The notes under the pieces are model-generated. The model was not told the origin of the DNA and made no database searches. It worked only from the letters and a program-made list of their open reading frames with translations. Positions 9,083 to 18,590 of a DNA stretch of 64,000 nt are shown here, piece after piece. This DNA is from Brucella pseudogrignonensis (GTDB taxonomy: Bacteria; Pseudomonadota; Alphaproteobacteria; Rhizobiales; Rhizobiaceae). Position 1 is the first letter of the stretch; every line of letters begins with the position of its first letter. A program made the translations under genes and the position numbers. The stretch is taken from positions 124,001 through 188,000 of the forward strand of contig NZ_NNRM01000022.1 in assembly GCF_002252525.1 (NCBI RefSeq), in the 5' to 3' direction.

Positions 9083-10211
9083 ATGCGCGCGGAAATCGAG
9101 ACGCTGGTTGACGAAATCCAGCAGGCCATAAGCCTGCTGAGGAGGCATCTTTGACTGGGATCAGGCAATCAAACGTCTGGGCTATCTGAATCAGAGAGCT
9201 GAAGATCCGACCCTTTGGAATGATGCACAGGAAGCCCAGAAGCTGATGCGTGAGCGCCAGCAGTTGGAAGATAGCATCAATGGCATTAACGCTCTGAAGC
9301 AGACGCTTAACGACAGTATCGAACTCATCGCCATGGGCGAAGAAGAAGATGACAAGTCGATTATCGCGGATGCTGAAAACACCATTCGCGATCTGAAGAA
9401 GGAAGTCGACAGCCGACAGATCGACATGCTGCTTTCAGGTGAAGCGGATGCCAACGACACCTATCTTGAAGTCCATGCTGGTGCAGGCGGCACGGAAAGT
9501 CAGGATTGGGCGTCGATGCTTCTGCGTATGTACACACGCTGGGCCGAACGCAGCGGGCGTAAAGTTGAAGTGATGGAAGTGCATTACGGGGAAGAAGCAG
9601 GCATCAAGTCTGCAACGATCCTGATCAAGGGCCATAATTCATACGGTATGGCGAAGACGGAATCCGGCGTGCACCGTCTGGTTCGTATTTCGCCTTACGA
9701 TTCGAATGCCCGTCGTCACACGTCGTTTGCGAGTATCTGGGTTTATCCGGTCATTGATGACAACATCGATGTGCAGGTAACGGAAGCGGATGTCCGTATC
9801 GATACCTACCGCGCATCGGGTGCCGGTGGTCAGCACGTCAATACGACTGACTCGGCCGTGCGTATTACGCATATTGCGTCGGGTATCGTGGTGCAGTGTC
9901 AGGCCGAACGTTCGCAGCACAAGAACCGCGAAAAGGCTTGGTCGATGTTGCGTGCGCGTCTTTACGAGGAAGAACTCAAGAAGCGCGAAGAAGCAACTGA
10001 CGCGGCTAATGCTACCAAAACCGATATCGGTTGGGGGCATCAGATCCGCTCTTACGTGCTTCAGCCGTATCAGCTCGTTAAAGACCTTCGTACGGGCGTT
10101 GAAAGCACAAACCCGCAAGAAGTGCTTGATGGCGCGGTCACACCGTTCATGGAAGCAGCCCTCGCACATCGCATTCAGGGTGGTGGCGAAGCAATCGAAG
10201 ATATTGATTGA
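9083..10211 (+). CDS. prfB: Peptide chain release factor 2, programmed +1 frameshift
   Basis: Class I release factor reading UGA and UAA. Translation starts at ATG 9083 with GAAGGAAC upstream. After 23 codons it meets CTT TGA C at 9149-9155, preceded by an AGGAGG Shine-Dalgarno-like run at 9140-9145. A +1 slip at CTT skips T9152 and continues in the frame from GAC 9153, giving 375 residues. This is the classic RF2 autoregulatory site, in which low RF2 lets the shift happen. The GGQ peptidyl-hydrolysis motif is at about 248-250 (SGAGGQHVN). The stop-recognition tripeptide reads SPY (RISPYDSNARRHTSF) where E. coli RF2 has SPF. A terminator follows at 10236. Confidence 0.96.
9140..9155 (+). promoter_or_regulatory. 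prfB programmed frameshift signal
   Basis: AGGAGG, three bases, then CTT TGA C. The internal Shine-Dalgarno at this close spacing, the slippery CTT and the poor-context in-frame TGA are the known elements of RF2 frameshifting. The upstream frame ends here and the downstream frame resumes with DWDQAIKRLG, typical of RF2. Confidence 0.96.
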
Positions 10212-10235
10212 TCGCTTCCCGATGACGCTAAATAG

Positions 10236-10262
10236 AAAACCCGGCCTTGTGCCGGGTTTTTT
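10236..10262 (+). terminator. Intrinsic terminator of prfB
   Basis: AAAACCCGGC / GCCGGGTTTT stem with a 5-base loop, followed by TT. Confidence 0.9.
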
Positions 10263-10312
10263 GCATATGTATGTCAGATTATGCCGGGGAAACTTGCGGC
10301 CCTTACTAAGCG

Positions 10313-10636
10313 TCAGGAATCTTTTGACGCCGTGCGCTTGATCTCAGCTCTTGGCTTATAGGCCCGCGGACCAGTGATAATGGGATCAATACCCTGAACA
10401 TTTGGCGCATTATCGGGAATAAGCAGCTCTTGCTGCGCAGAAATATTCGGCATGGGCTCAGATGGCATTTCTGGCAACGGCTGCATCGCCGAAGAACCTT
10501 TTAACAGCGACGCGAGCTTGCTGTTCTGCGGTTTATCCGAATTGCCACCATCAGTATTGAGATAGATACCAACGCCAAAGCAAAGGGCGACCGTAACAGC
10601 GCTAAATCCAAGAACTTTAGATCGAATTCCGAACAT
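10313..10636 (-). CDS. Hypothetical membrane-anchored protein, 107 aa
   Basis: Not recognised. The N-terminus has basic residues (MFGIRSK) followed by a hydrophobic stretch (about 8-26), which could be an uncleaved signal anchor. The rest is a Pro/Ser/Asn-rich soluble tail, probably periplasmic, ending in a basic KPRAEIKRTASKDS segment. There are no catalytic motifs. It is convergent with prfB. Low-complexity composition makes homology detection hard; similar short anchored proteins are common in Brucellaceae. Confidence 0.6.
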   Translation of the reverse strand: MFGIRSKVLGFSAVTVALCFGVGIYLNTDGGNSDKPQNSKLASLLKGSSAMQPLPEMPSEPMPNISAQQELLIPDNAPNVQGIDPIITGPRAYKPRAEIKRTASKDS

Positions 10637-10781
10637 GCCGATTGCTTTCCATGCTTTCGAATCAACGAAATCCTATCATGGTAAACAAAGCTTATCCGAA
10701 GCTTTTGTGGTCAGATCGAAACAGGTGATTAGTTGCGATAAATGCGTGCGCCAGTTCATTGAACGGTGGCTGGAGGTCACT

Positions 10782-10810
10782 CGCGGAAATTGCCCTGATG
10801 GCATTTCCGC
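10782..10810 (-). terminator. Hairpin downstream of bcp
   Basis: GCGGAAATTGCC / GGCATTTCCGC with a short loop, 27 bases beyond the bcp stop on the minus strand. The stem is strong but there is no clear T-run, so it may stabilise the 3' end rather than terminate. Confidence 0.4.
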
Positions 10811-10836
10811 GCAGGAACTGTTCAGATGTTTGCATT

Positions 10837-11301
10837 TCAGAGTGCGCGTGCTGCCTCAAGAACGGCTTCAGCGTGACCTGAGACTTTTACTTTTTCCCAG
10901 ACGTGGGCGACGCGGCCATCTGCATCAATAAGAAAAGTGGCGCGTTCAACGCCCATGTATTTACGGCCATACATGCTCTTTTCTACCCAAACACCGTAGG
11001 CTTCCAAAGCGGTTCGGTCTTCATCTGCTGCAAGCTCGACTGTCAGGTCATGTTTTTTGCGAAACTTGGCATGTTTTTCCGCGCTGTCGGGCGACAGACC
11101 AATGATGCGAGCGCCGATCTTGTCGAATTCAGGCTTTAGCTGCGAAAACGCAATCGCCTCTTTGGTGCAGCCGGATGTGTCGTCTTTCGGATAGAAATAA
11201 ACGACAACTGGTCCGCCTTTAAGTGAAGACAACGAGATTGCACCATTATCGGATGGCAATGAAAAATCCGGTGCCAGATCTCCAACTTGGGGACGAGCCA
11301 T
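10837..11301 (-). CDS. bcp: Thioredoxin-dependent peroxiredoxin, Bcp/PrxQ type
   Basis: Cytoplasmic thiol peroxidase reducing hydrogen peroxide and organic hydroperoxides. The 154-residue protein is a full AhpC/TSA thioredoxin fold. The peroxidatic cysteine sits in YPKDDTSGCTKEA (about C46). The resolving cysteine found five residues later in E. coli Bcp is absent (the segment reads KEAIAFSQL), and no other cysteine is present in the protein, so it should work as a 1-Cys enzyme resolved by an external thiol. It is divergent from the large AsmA-like gene, with 254 bases between. Confidence 0.92.
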   Translation of the reverse strand: MARPQVGDLAPDFSLPSDNGAISLSSLKGGPVVVYFYPKDDTSGCTKEAIAFSQLKPEFDKIGARIIGLSPDSAEKHAKFRKKHDLTVELAADEDRTALEAYGVWVEKSMYGRKYMGVERATFLIDADGRVAHVWEKVKVSGHAEAVLEAARAL

Positions 11302-11555
11302 ATCTAGGCCTTTCTTTTATGGATAAACGGGGAAACTGCCTGTTACACTCAAATCTATCGCATTCGGGGTAAGCTCATGCAACCATTCAAGTGCAGCTTG
11401 CAGAGACCTTTGACGGGTGTTGATAATTCATCGGATTCGATCAAGAATGTTTCGGATGCGATGAGGAAGTGAAATAAAAACAGAAAGTTATTGAGCTCTT
11501 ATAAACCGTCTCGTGAGGTCTTCCATTTGCGGAAATATGTAGTTCGGCTGGAATA

Positions 11556-14500
11556 TTGACAGATAAACCGCGCCAGATCCGCTTTACAAAGCGGGAGATG
11601 AAAAGAATCGAACGCCTCGCAGCTGAAGGCGAGGATTGTGCTGCGCTTGGGCTAACGCGGCCTCGGCGCTCGTTTGTCACCTGGTGTTCTCACGCTTTTC
11701 TTTCTTTGTGCATCGTGCTCGTCCTCATCGGTGGCGCAGGATTTGTCATTTTACGTGGCGGCGTAAACAGCGATCTCTTGCGCGACGAAGCGCAAAAGAG
11801 CCTTAGCGGAATTCTCGGTGAAGAAGCATCGGCTTCCATTGCGAGTGCGGGTTTGTCGCTTGACCAAAACAGTCTGGTTGCACTTGAAGCGCGGGGCGTG
11901 TCAATTTCTGAGCCAAAGCAGGGGCTGGAGATCAAAGATATCAGATCGGTAAGATTGGGACTGGCCCCACTGCCGCTGTTGACGGGCAAAGTCCGCGTTG
12001 CAGAGCTTGAAATCGACGGTGCGAGTTTTGACCTACCTGAGCAGAAGGGCGCAGGTTTCTGGAAGTCTCTGCCTTACGACAACAACGGCTATATAGATTT
12101 TGATGCGGTTTCAAACGAGCTGTTCTCGACAATGCGCCGCAATCTCGAATTGCTGAGGGATCAGAATACTCAGGCAATTGGCCTTCTGAATACGACTATC
12201 CGATTTAAGACAGGCGACACGCAACAAAGTGTTGAAGTTAAAAAGCTTCGACTGGTCGAAAACAATGGCAAGATTTCAATCGAAGGCAGTGTTGTCTGGC
12301 AAAATAAAACCATAGCAATTGATGGGAATATTGATCGCAAAGGGCAGGAAAATGATCTTGACGCTTTCCAGATCAAGGTCAGCAACCTCCCGATTGACCT
12401 TGGTTCGCCCGAAGAAGTGGCGCCAATAATTGATGGAAATCGGGTTAATCCAGCTCATTTCGATTTGCAGGGTAAGGCGAGCCTCGCCCTGTCAGGCAAG
12501 GCAGCGAACGGTGAGAACCCAGAACGCATAACCGCCGATCTCGCCGTTGATGGCATCGAGATGGAAATTGGTCGCGTTAATGATGTGCTCGGTAAAGCGG
12601 CTCTCCGCATTGAGCATTCTGTTGGGAGTGGCAAACTTGAAATCAAGCCGTCCCGAATCCAGCTTGGCGGAATGAACGCGGCGTTTAACGGAGCGTTTGG
12701 ACCAGATCCTGATTCTGAAAACAATGCGGGTGGTCCGAGCTATCGTTTTGAAGTCGTGACAAGTTCAGCCACCAGTATGCCAGCCGAATCGAGCGATCCT
12801 GAATTGCCGTTTGGTGTTAAAATTGCGGGTCGGTTTCTTGCCAATCAGCAACGACTGCAGTTCTCCAATCTGGATGTCAAGACTGAAACAGGGGAACTTT
12901 ACGGGCAGGGCAGCATGGCCTTCGGCAATGGTTCGCCCGAGATGATTTTCATGCTGCGTATTCCCGAAATGCCTGTAGCGGACGCAAAACATCTCTGGCC
13001 GATTGATGTCGCTGACGGCGCGCGCGAATGGGTACTGAAGAACCTCTACGGCGGCATTCTGAAAGACAGCCGCATTGATATTTCTCTGGCGGGTGGACGT
13101 TTTAACGGTCCAGGCTTACCGCCTCCATTGACCGGTGAAGAGATCAAAGCAGACTTCAATGTGTCGGATACGCGCTTTGATGTGATCGGTGAATTGCCGC
13201 CCGTTCGCGATGTTACGGGGAACATCTCGGTGCGCGGTGCGCATACGACGATCAAGCTGGAAAAGGGTGTGGCCTACACACCGGATAATCGGAAGGCATC
13301 CGTTTCGGACGGCACGCTGATTATCCCATGGGGGCCGCAGCGCCCCGTTATTGCTGATCTTGATCTGTTGGTATCTGGGGATGCAGCGGCAATTGCTGAG
13401 ATTGCAGGCAAAAAGCCGATTGATGTGCTGAAAAGCGTGCCGTTTGTGCCAGAAGATGTGACCGGCGATGTCAAGGCAAAGGTGAAAGTCGGGTTTGCTG
13501 TTTCCAAGGGCGCTCCTCCCGGAACATTGACATGGAATGCCGATATAGGATTCACCGACCTTGCGATTGCCAAGCCCGTTGGCGGCTCCAATGTGAGCGA
13601 TGCGACGGGCAGCATCAAAGTTGATCAATCTGCTGCGCTCATAACAGCAGATGCAAAGCTTGATGGCGTCCCTGCCAAGATATCGATGACTGAGCCGGTG
13701 GATCGTTCTGGCCCCGTCAAGCGCGAGCAGAAGATTAAGCTTGAGCTCGATGATAGCTCCCGGGACAAGCTTTTGCCCGGATTAAAAGATCTCTTCTCTG
13801 GCCCGATATCCGTTGATCTCGGTATGGAGAATAACGGCCAAAGACGCGTTTCTGCGGATTTGGACAAGACACAAATAAGCTTGCCCTGGCTTGGTTGGCG
13901 CAAAGGTAGCGGCGTTCCGGCTAAGGCGACATTCGATCTGGTAAAAGCCAGCGGCACTGACGGCAAGCTTGATATCCGCAATTTGGTTCTGACGGGCGAT
14001 GCATTCGGCGCGAAGGGCAATCTTTCGATATTGGGCGGCGATTTCCAGTCGGCTGACTTCAGCGAAATTCGACTAACGCGTTCGGACCGAATGAGTGTAA
14101 AAGCCACCAAAAGCTCCGGCGGCTATCGTGTGACCGTTCGCGGCTCGCAGTTCGATGCTCGTTCAATCATCAAACAGATATCTGATATCCAGAAGAAGAG
14201 CGAAAGTTCGGGGGGTAAAAGCCCACGCATTGTCGTCAGCGCCCAGGTTGATGAAGTGAGCGGGTTCAACGATGAAAAACTTCGTAACGTAGCTGTTTCT
14301 TATGAGAATGCAGGCAACAAGATTTCCGGCGTTTCCGTGAATGCCGTTACCTCATCTGGTGCAGCTTTCGTTGCGACAAACAACGATCAGGGTGATGCCC
14401 GTTCGGTCTCGCTGCAATCCAATGATGCCGGTGCAGTTCTGCGCTTTTTCGATTTTTATGACAAAATGCGCGGCGGGAAAATTACCGTTGGTCTTGCCGG

Positions 14501-14993
14501 CCAGGGCAATGGACCATTGAGTGGGCAGATTGATGCGCGTAATTTCGCGATTATCAATGAGCCGCGATTGGCCAAGATCGTTTCCAGCTCTCCTTCAAGC
14601 GGTGGCACCAGCCTCAATCAGGCAGTTAAGCGGGATATCGACGTCTCACGGGTTGACGTTGAACGTGGGTTCTCTCTGATCGAAAAAGGTGAGGGTTATC
14701 TCAAGCTTTCCAAGGGTGTGGTACGCGGCCCATCTGTAGGGACGACCTTCCAAGGCACGCTTTATGATCAACGTGGCAATATGTCGATCACCGGCACATT
14801 CATGCCCGCTTATGGCGTGAATCGTATTTTTGGTGAGGTTCCAATCTTCGGCGCGCTGCTTGGCAATGGCCGTGATCGTGGACTTCTCGGCATTACCTTC
14901 AAGCTTGAAGGCAGCGCTAAACAGCCGCAAGTAATGGTCAATCCAATCTCGATTATTGCACCGGGCATTTTCCGCTCGATCTTCGAGTTCTAA
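11556..14993 (+). CDS. Large AsmA-like/DUF3971 envelope protein
   Basis: A 1145-residue protein with a cytoplasmic basic N-terminus, one transmembrane helix (about 43-68, LSLCIVLVLIGGAGFVIL) and a long periplasmic beta-rich part. This fits the YhdP/AsmA-like family, which bridges inner and outer membranes and is thought to help move phospholipid. The C-terminus (RGLLGITFKLEGSAKQPQVM, then VNPISIIAPG) is characteristic of this group. The start is TTG at 11556: an in-frame TGA lies just upstream (11514) with no ATG or GTG after it, and the next ATG (11598) has no spaced RBS. The stop codon is followed immediately by repeat copy C. Confidence 0.8.
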   Translation: MTDKPRQIRFTKREMKRIERLAAEGEDCAALGLTRPRRSFVTWCSHAFLSLCIVLVLIGGAGFVILRGGVNSDLLRDEAQKSLSGILGEEASASIASAGLSLDQNSLVALEARGVSISEPKQGLEIKDIRSVRLGLAPLPLLTGKVRVAELEIDGASFDLPEQKGAGFWKSLPYDNNGYIDFDAVSNELFSTMRRNLELLRDQNTQAIGLLNTTIRFKTGDTQQSVEVKKLRLVENNGKISIEGSVVWQNKTIAIDGNIDRKGQENDLDAFQIKVSNLPIDLGSPEEVAPIIDGNRVNPAHFDLQGKASLALSGKAANGENPERITADLAVDGIEMEIGRVNDVLGKAALRIEHSVGSGKLEIKPSRIQLGGMNAAFNGAFGPDPDSENNAGGPSYRFEVVTSSATSMPAESSDPELPFGVKIAGRFLANQQRLQFSNLDVKTETGELYGQGSMAFGNGSPEMIFMLRIPEMPVADAKHLWPIDVADGAREWVLKNLYGGILKDSRIDISLAGGRFNGPGLPPPLTGEEIKADFNVSDTRFDVIGELPPVRDVTGNISVRGAHTTIKLEKGVAYTPDNRKASVSDGTLIIPWGPQRPVIADLDLLVSGDAAAIAEIAGKKPIDVLKSVPFVPEDVTGDVKAKVKVGFAVSKGAPPGTLTWNADIGFTDLAIAKPVGGSNVSDATGSIKVDQSAALITADAKLDGVPAKISMTEPVDRSGPVKREQKIKLELDDSSRDKLLPGLKDLFSGPISVDLGMENNGQRRVSADLDKTQISLPWLGWRKGSGVPAKATFDLVKASGTDGKLDIRNLVLTGDAFGAKGNLSILGGDFQSADFSEIRLTRSDRMSVKATKSSGGYRVTVRGSQFDARSIIKQISDIQKKSESSGGKSPRIVVSAQVDEVSGFNDEKLRNVAVSYENAGNKISGVSVNAVTSSGAAFVATNNDQGDARSVSLQSNDAGAVLRFFDFYDKMRGGKITVGLAGQGNGPLSGQIDARNFAIINEPRLAKIVSSSPSSGGTSLNQAVKRDIDVSRVDVERGFSLIEKGEGYLKLSKGVVRGPSVGTTFQGTLYDQRGNMSITGTFMPAYGVNRIFGEVPIFGALLGNGRDRGLLGITFKLEGSAKQPQVMVNPISIIAPGIFRSIFEF

Positions 14994-15095
14994 AGCGCAT
15001 CCCGAAAAGTGCTAAGCGGTTTTCGGAACAAGATGCGCGTAAAGACAAATGTATAGAGCATTTCCAATGACTCAATCAAAACAGGAAATGCTCTA
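14994..15095 (-). repeat. Compound palindromic repeat, copy C (inverted relative to copy A)
   Basis: Starts directly after the stop codon of the AsmA-like gene with AGCGCATCCCGAAAAGTGC and ends with the hairpin GAGCATTTCC...GGAAATGCTC. Its reverse complement matches 1022-1123 with only a few differences. It is followed by the terminator at 15119. Confidence 0.8.
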
Positions 15096-15118
15096 AGAGA
15101 GACCAAATCAGAGCATAA

Positions 15119-15145
15119 AAAAAGCCGGGCTTAGCCCGGCTTTTT
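15119..15145. terminator. Bidirectional intrinsic terminator between AsmA-like gene and tyrS
   Basis: AAAAAGCCGGGC / GCCCGGCTTTTT, 12-bp stem with a 3-base loop. It serves both convergent genes. Confidence 0.9.
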
Positions 15146-15163
15146 TCGTTATGCGATAAGCCC

Positions 15164-16417
15164 TTACGCTGGGCGGATCAGAACGTGACGCTTCTTGCCG
15201 AGCGATACCTTGATAACGCCCTGATCGTTGAGAGCGGAAGCGTTGATCGTCAGGCGCGGATCGGTAACAGGCTCGTCATTGATGCGAACTGCGCCACCTT
15301 CGATGTGACGACGTGCTTCGCCGTTGGTTGCACAGAGTTCTGCAAGGACCATGAGCGCCAACACACCAATACCATCATTTAGCGTTGCTTTGTGGACGCC
15401 AACCGTTGGCAGATTTTCCGACAGTTCACCGTCTTCAAAGGTCTTGCGCGCGGTTTCCGCAGCTTCTTCGGCAGCGGTACGGCCATGCAGGATTGCGGTA
15501 ATCTCGGTTGCAAGGATCTTCTTTGCTTCGTTGATTTCCGAACCACCCAGTGCTGCAAGCTTTGCAATCTCATCCATAGGCAGCGTCGTGTAGAGCTTCA
15601 GGAAGCGTTCTACGTCCGCATCTTCCGTATTGCGCCAGTACTGCCAGAAATCGTAGGCGCTGAGCATATCGGCGTTAAGCCAGATTGCACCACCTAGCGA
15701 CTTACCCATCTTCTGGCCGGAAGCCGTGGTGAGCAAAGGAGAGGTCAGAGCGTAAAGCTGCGGCGTGCCCATGCGATGGCCGAGGTCAATACCGTTGATG
15801 ATATTGCCCCATTGATCCGAACCACCCATCTGCAGGCGAATGCCATGACGCTTGTTCAGTTCTACGAAGTCGTAGGCCTGAAGGATCATGTAGTTGAATT
15901 CGAGGAACGACAGCGACTGCTCACGATCAAGACGTGTCTTTACCGAATCAAACGACAACATGCGGTTGACCGAGAAATGACGGCCGACATCGCGCAGGAA
16001 TTCGAGGTAGTTGATGTTGCGCAGCCAGTCGGCATTGTTGACCATCATGGCGTCGTTAGGACCGTCACCGAAGGTCAGGTAATTTGCGAAAACGCGTTTG
16101 ATGCCGGCAATGTTCTCGGCAATCGTGTCTTCGGTCATCAGCTTGCGTGCTTCATCCTTGAAGGATGGATCGCCAACCATGCCTGTACCGCCGCCCATAA
16201 GGGCTATGGCCTTGTGGCCGGTCTGCTGGAACCAGTGCAGCATCATGATCTGGATCAGACTGCCAACGTGGAGACTCGGCGCTGTAGGATCGAAGCCAAT
16301 ATAGGCCGTCACGGTTTCCTTGGCCAACAATTCGTCGAGGCCGCTTTCATCGGAAATCTGATGAATAAAGCCGCGCTCGGAAAGTGTGCGAAGAAAATCG
16401 GATTTAAAACCGGACAT
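15164..16417 (-). CDS. tyrS: Tyrosyl-tRNA synthetase
   Basis: Charges tRNA-Tyr with tyrosine. The 417-residue class I synthetase has the HIGH-like motif HVGS at 50-53 and the KMSKS-like motif KMGKS at 236-240. The substrate-binding stretch contains YMILQAYDF and [12 protein letters not shown]-terminal S4 RNA-binding domain (about 345-410, [11 protein letters not shown]) completes the bacterial TyrRS layout. It is divergent from anmK, with 114 bases between; the pair tyrS-anmK is widespread in proteobacteria. Confidence 0.96.
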   Translation of the reverse strand: MSGFKSDFLRTLSERGFIHQISDESGLDELLAKETVTAYIGFDPTAPSLHVGSLIQIMMLHWFQQTGHKAIALMGGGTGMVGDPSFKDEARKLMTEDTIAENIAGIKRVFANYLTFGDGPNDAMMVNNADWLRNINYLEFLRDVGRHFSVNRMLSFDSVKTRLDREQSLSFLEFNYMILQAYDFVELNKRHGIRLQMGGSDQWGNIINGIDLGHRMGTPQLYALTSPLLTTASGQKMGKSLGGAIWLNADMLSAYDFWQYWRNTEDADVERFLKLYTTLPMDEIAKLAALGGSEINEAKKILATEITAILHGRTAAEEAAETARKTFEDGELSENLPTVGVHKATLNDGIGVLALMVLAELCATNGEARRHIEGGAVRINDEPVTDPRLTINASALNDQGVIKVSLGKKRHVLIRPA

Positions 16418-16531
16418 GCCCTTTTCCTGACTGATTAGGCGAGAATGGAAACAACAGTAATCAAGTGCTTACCGCCTTATGATATTTTGCCTTTAGCATC
16501 ATTCAAGCGGGAATAACAAGGAAAGTCCGGT

Positions 16532-17659
16532 ATGGCCGATTTGAAACGCGCAATAGGACTGATGAGCGGTACTTCGATGGATGGTATCGATATTGCGCTT
16601 CTGACCACCGATGGTGAAAATTGGGTCGAGCGTGGACCATCCAGTGCTGTGTCTTATTCGGAAGGGTTTCGTGGGCGCTTGAAGGCAGCGCTGGTTGATG
16701 CGCGCAGTATCAACAAACGCAGTGAACGCCCCGGGGTTCTTAAACAGCTTGAACACGACCAGACCCTTCTTCATGCGATAGCGATCCAGGATTTCCTATA
16801 CGCGCATTCGTTAAGGCCTGATGAGATCGATGTGATCGGTTTCCATGGTCAAACCGTGCTACATCGTCCGCGTGAGGCGCTGACTGTGCAGATAGGCGAT
16901 GGACAGCTGCTGGCTGAAGAGACGGGCATTCCCGTCGTCTATGATATGCGTGCCGAAGATATGCGGCACGGCGGCGAAGGTGCCCCTCTGATTCCGGCCT
17001 ATCACGCAGCTTTAGCGGCCAATCTTCCGTTTGGCCTCGATGGGCCAGTAGTCTTCGTCAATATCGGTGGCATATCCAATCTGACCTATGTTGGCGAGGG
17101 CGGTGTGCTGATGGCCTATGACAGTGGGCCAGGCAATATGCTGATCGATCAGTGGATGGAGCTGCATGAACAGGGAAGCTTTGATCCAGGCGGCATCACG
17201 GCGATGAGTGGCACTGTGGATGAGACCTTGGCTTTGAAATATCTCGATCACGAGTTTTTCAAAGGGAATCATCGTCGTTCTTTGGATCGGGGTGATTTTG
17301 TCGTTCCTGCGAAAGATGAAGCGAACTTGGCAACAGGCGCACGCACGCTTGCTTATGTCAGTGCGGCCGCCATTCTGCGGTCGGCTTCGCATCTGCCGTC
17401 GAAGCCTCGAACCTATGTCGTCAGTGGCGGCGGACGTAAGAATGCAGCGATCATGGCTGAACTGAGTGCGCTTGCAGAGCGTGAAGGCGCACGCGTTTTG
17501 GATGCTGATAATGCGGGTTTTGATGGCGACGCAATGGAAGCAGAAGCATGGGCCTATCTGGCTGTGCGCTCAATGCGTGGGCTACCGCTCACCTATCCGA
17601 CGACAACGGGCTGCGATAAGCCTGTTTCCGGCGGTGTTCTTGCACTTCCGCCAAACTAA
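16532..17659 (+). CDS. anmK: Anhydro-N-acetylmuramic acid kinase
   Basis: Hydrolyses and phosphorylates 1,6-anhydro-MurNAc to MurNAc-6-phosphate in murein recycling; cytoplasmic. The 375-residue protein begins [20 protein letters not shown], the signature ATP-binding start of the family. It also has [11 protein letters not shown], a [13 protein letters not shown] segment with the conserved acidic residues, [11 protein letters not shown] and [17 protein letters not shown] precedes the ATG. It has a functional link to the amidase and transpeptidases in this window, which generate or use murein turnover products. Confidence 0.95.
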   Translation: MADLKRAIGLMSGTSMDGIDIALLTTDGENWVERGPSSAVSYSEGFRGRLKAALVDARSINKRSERPGVLKQLEHDQTLLHAIAIQDFLYAHSLRPDEIDVIGFHGQTVLHRPREALTVQIGDGQLLAEETGIPVVYDMRAEDMRHGGEGAPLIPAYHAALAANLPFGLDGPVVFVNIGGISNLTYVGEGGVLMAYDSGPGNMLIDQWMELHEQGSFDPGGITAMSGTVDETLALKYLDHEFFKGNHRRSLDRGDFVVPAKDEANLATGARTLAYVSAAAILRSASHLPSKPRTYVVSGGGRKNAAIMAELSALAEREGARVLDADNAGFDGDAMEAEAWAYLAVRSMRGLPLTYPTTTGCDKPVSGGVLALPPN

Positions 17660-17660
17660 A

Positions 17661-17686
17661 AGCCCGGTGAGAACAATCACCGGGCT
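17661..17686 (-). terminator. Terminator after the alpha/beta hydrolase
   Basis: AGCCCGGTGA / TCACCGGGCT, 10-bp perfect stem. The T-run (TTTAG) is on the minus strand, so it mainly serves the leftward hydrolase gene, though it lies only 2 bases past the anmK stop. Confidence 0.65.
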
Positions 17687-17712
17687 TCAGTAGGATCAGC
17701 CTTTTAAGGCTT

Positions 17713-18387
17713 TTAGCGCAGACGCTTCTGGCGGACTTCAACCAGTTCGCCAGCAAGACGGCGCTCCAGATATTCCGAGCATTCGTCGATCAGCTGATCG
17801 CCCATGCCGGTGAAGAAGTGGTTCGCACCCGGGATGGTATTCTGGGTAATGGTGATACCCTTCTGCGTCTTGAGCTTATCAACGAGCCCCTGAACATCCT
17901 TTGGCGGTGCAACCTTATCCTGATCGCCATGAATGATCAGGCCCGAGGACGGGCAAGGCGCGAGGAATGCAAAGTCGTAGGTGTTTGGCTGCGGCGCGAC
18001 CGAGATAAAGCCTTCGATTTCCGGACGGCGCATGAGAAGCTGCATACCGATCCACGAACCAAACGAATAACCGGCGACCCAGCAATTCTTCGAATCCGGA
18101 TGCAGAGCCTGCACCCAGTCGAGCGCGCTTGCCGCATCCGACAATTCACCTGCACCGTGGTCGAACTCGCCCTGACTGCGGCCAATGCCACGGAAATTGA
18201 AGCGAAGCGTCGTAAAACCGCGCTGCTGGAACATGTAGAACAGATCATAGACGATCTTGTTGTTCATGGTTCCACCGAACTGCGGGTGCGGATGCAGGAT
18301 AAGGGCTATAGGCGCATTCTTTTCCCGTGAAGGCTGATAGCGGCCTTCAAGGCGTCCGGCAGGGCCGTTGAAAATGACTTCTGGCAT
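17713..18387 (-). CDS. Alpha/beta hydrolase (COG2945-like)
   Basis: A 224-residue serine hydrolase with the nucleophile in GYSFGSW, an aspartate in HGDQDKVAPP and the histidine in GANHFFTG, completing a Ser-Asp-His triad. The early segment LHPHPQFGGTMNNKIV is characteristic of a small proteobacterial group of short hydrolases. The substrate is unknown. There is no signal peptide, so it is probably cytoplasmic. It is divergent from the SUF cluster, with about 200 bases between that must hold both promoters. Confidence 0.85.
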   Translation of the reverse strand: MPEVIFNGPAGRLEGRYQPSREKNAPIALILHPHPQFGGTMNNKIVYDLFYMFQQRGFTTLRFNFRGIGRSQGEFDHGAGELSDAASALDWVQALHPDSKNCWVAGYSFGSWIGMQLLMRRPEIEGFISVAPQPNTYDFAFLAPCPSSGLIIHGDQDKVAPPKDVQGLVDKLKTQKGITITQNTIPGANHFFTGMGDQLIDECSEYLERRLAGELVEVRQKRLR

Positions 18388-18525
18388 GTGTACTCCGCTG
18401 GTGATCGGAAGATCGGCTTCAGAGTGGCGAACTTGACGTGGGGGTGCGCCGCTTCTAGAACCGATTTGAAATTTCGTTAGACTGGACCGTAGTTCAGTAC
18501 CTAATGTGGCTTAATAGGCTTTTCC

Positions 18526-18540
18526 TGATTGAAAATTCAA
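18526..18540 (+). promoter_or_regulatory. Inverted repeat upstream of the first SUF gene
   Basis: TTGAA-AA-TTCAA at 18529-18540 within TGATTGAAAATTCA, about 50 bases before the GTG. It resembles, loosely, the TGA/TCA-bounded iron-responsive boxes of Rhizobiales, but the spacing is 8 rather than the usual 9, so this is tentative. Confidence 0.3.
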
Positions 18541-18590
18541 GAAAATTGCGCTTCTGGCCACTTTATGGTGTCGCTTAGGAGATAGTATCG

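Noticed and set aside
9083-9154. Short ORF ending at TGA before prfB read as a truncated or broken gene
   Set aside because: It is the first part of prfB, joined by the standard +1 frameshift signal.
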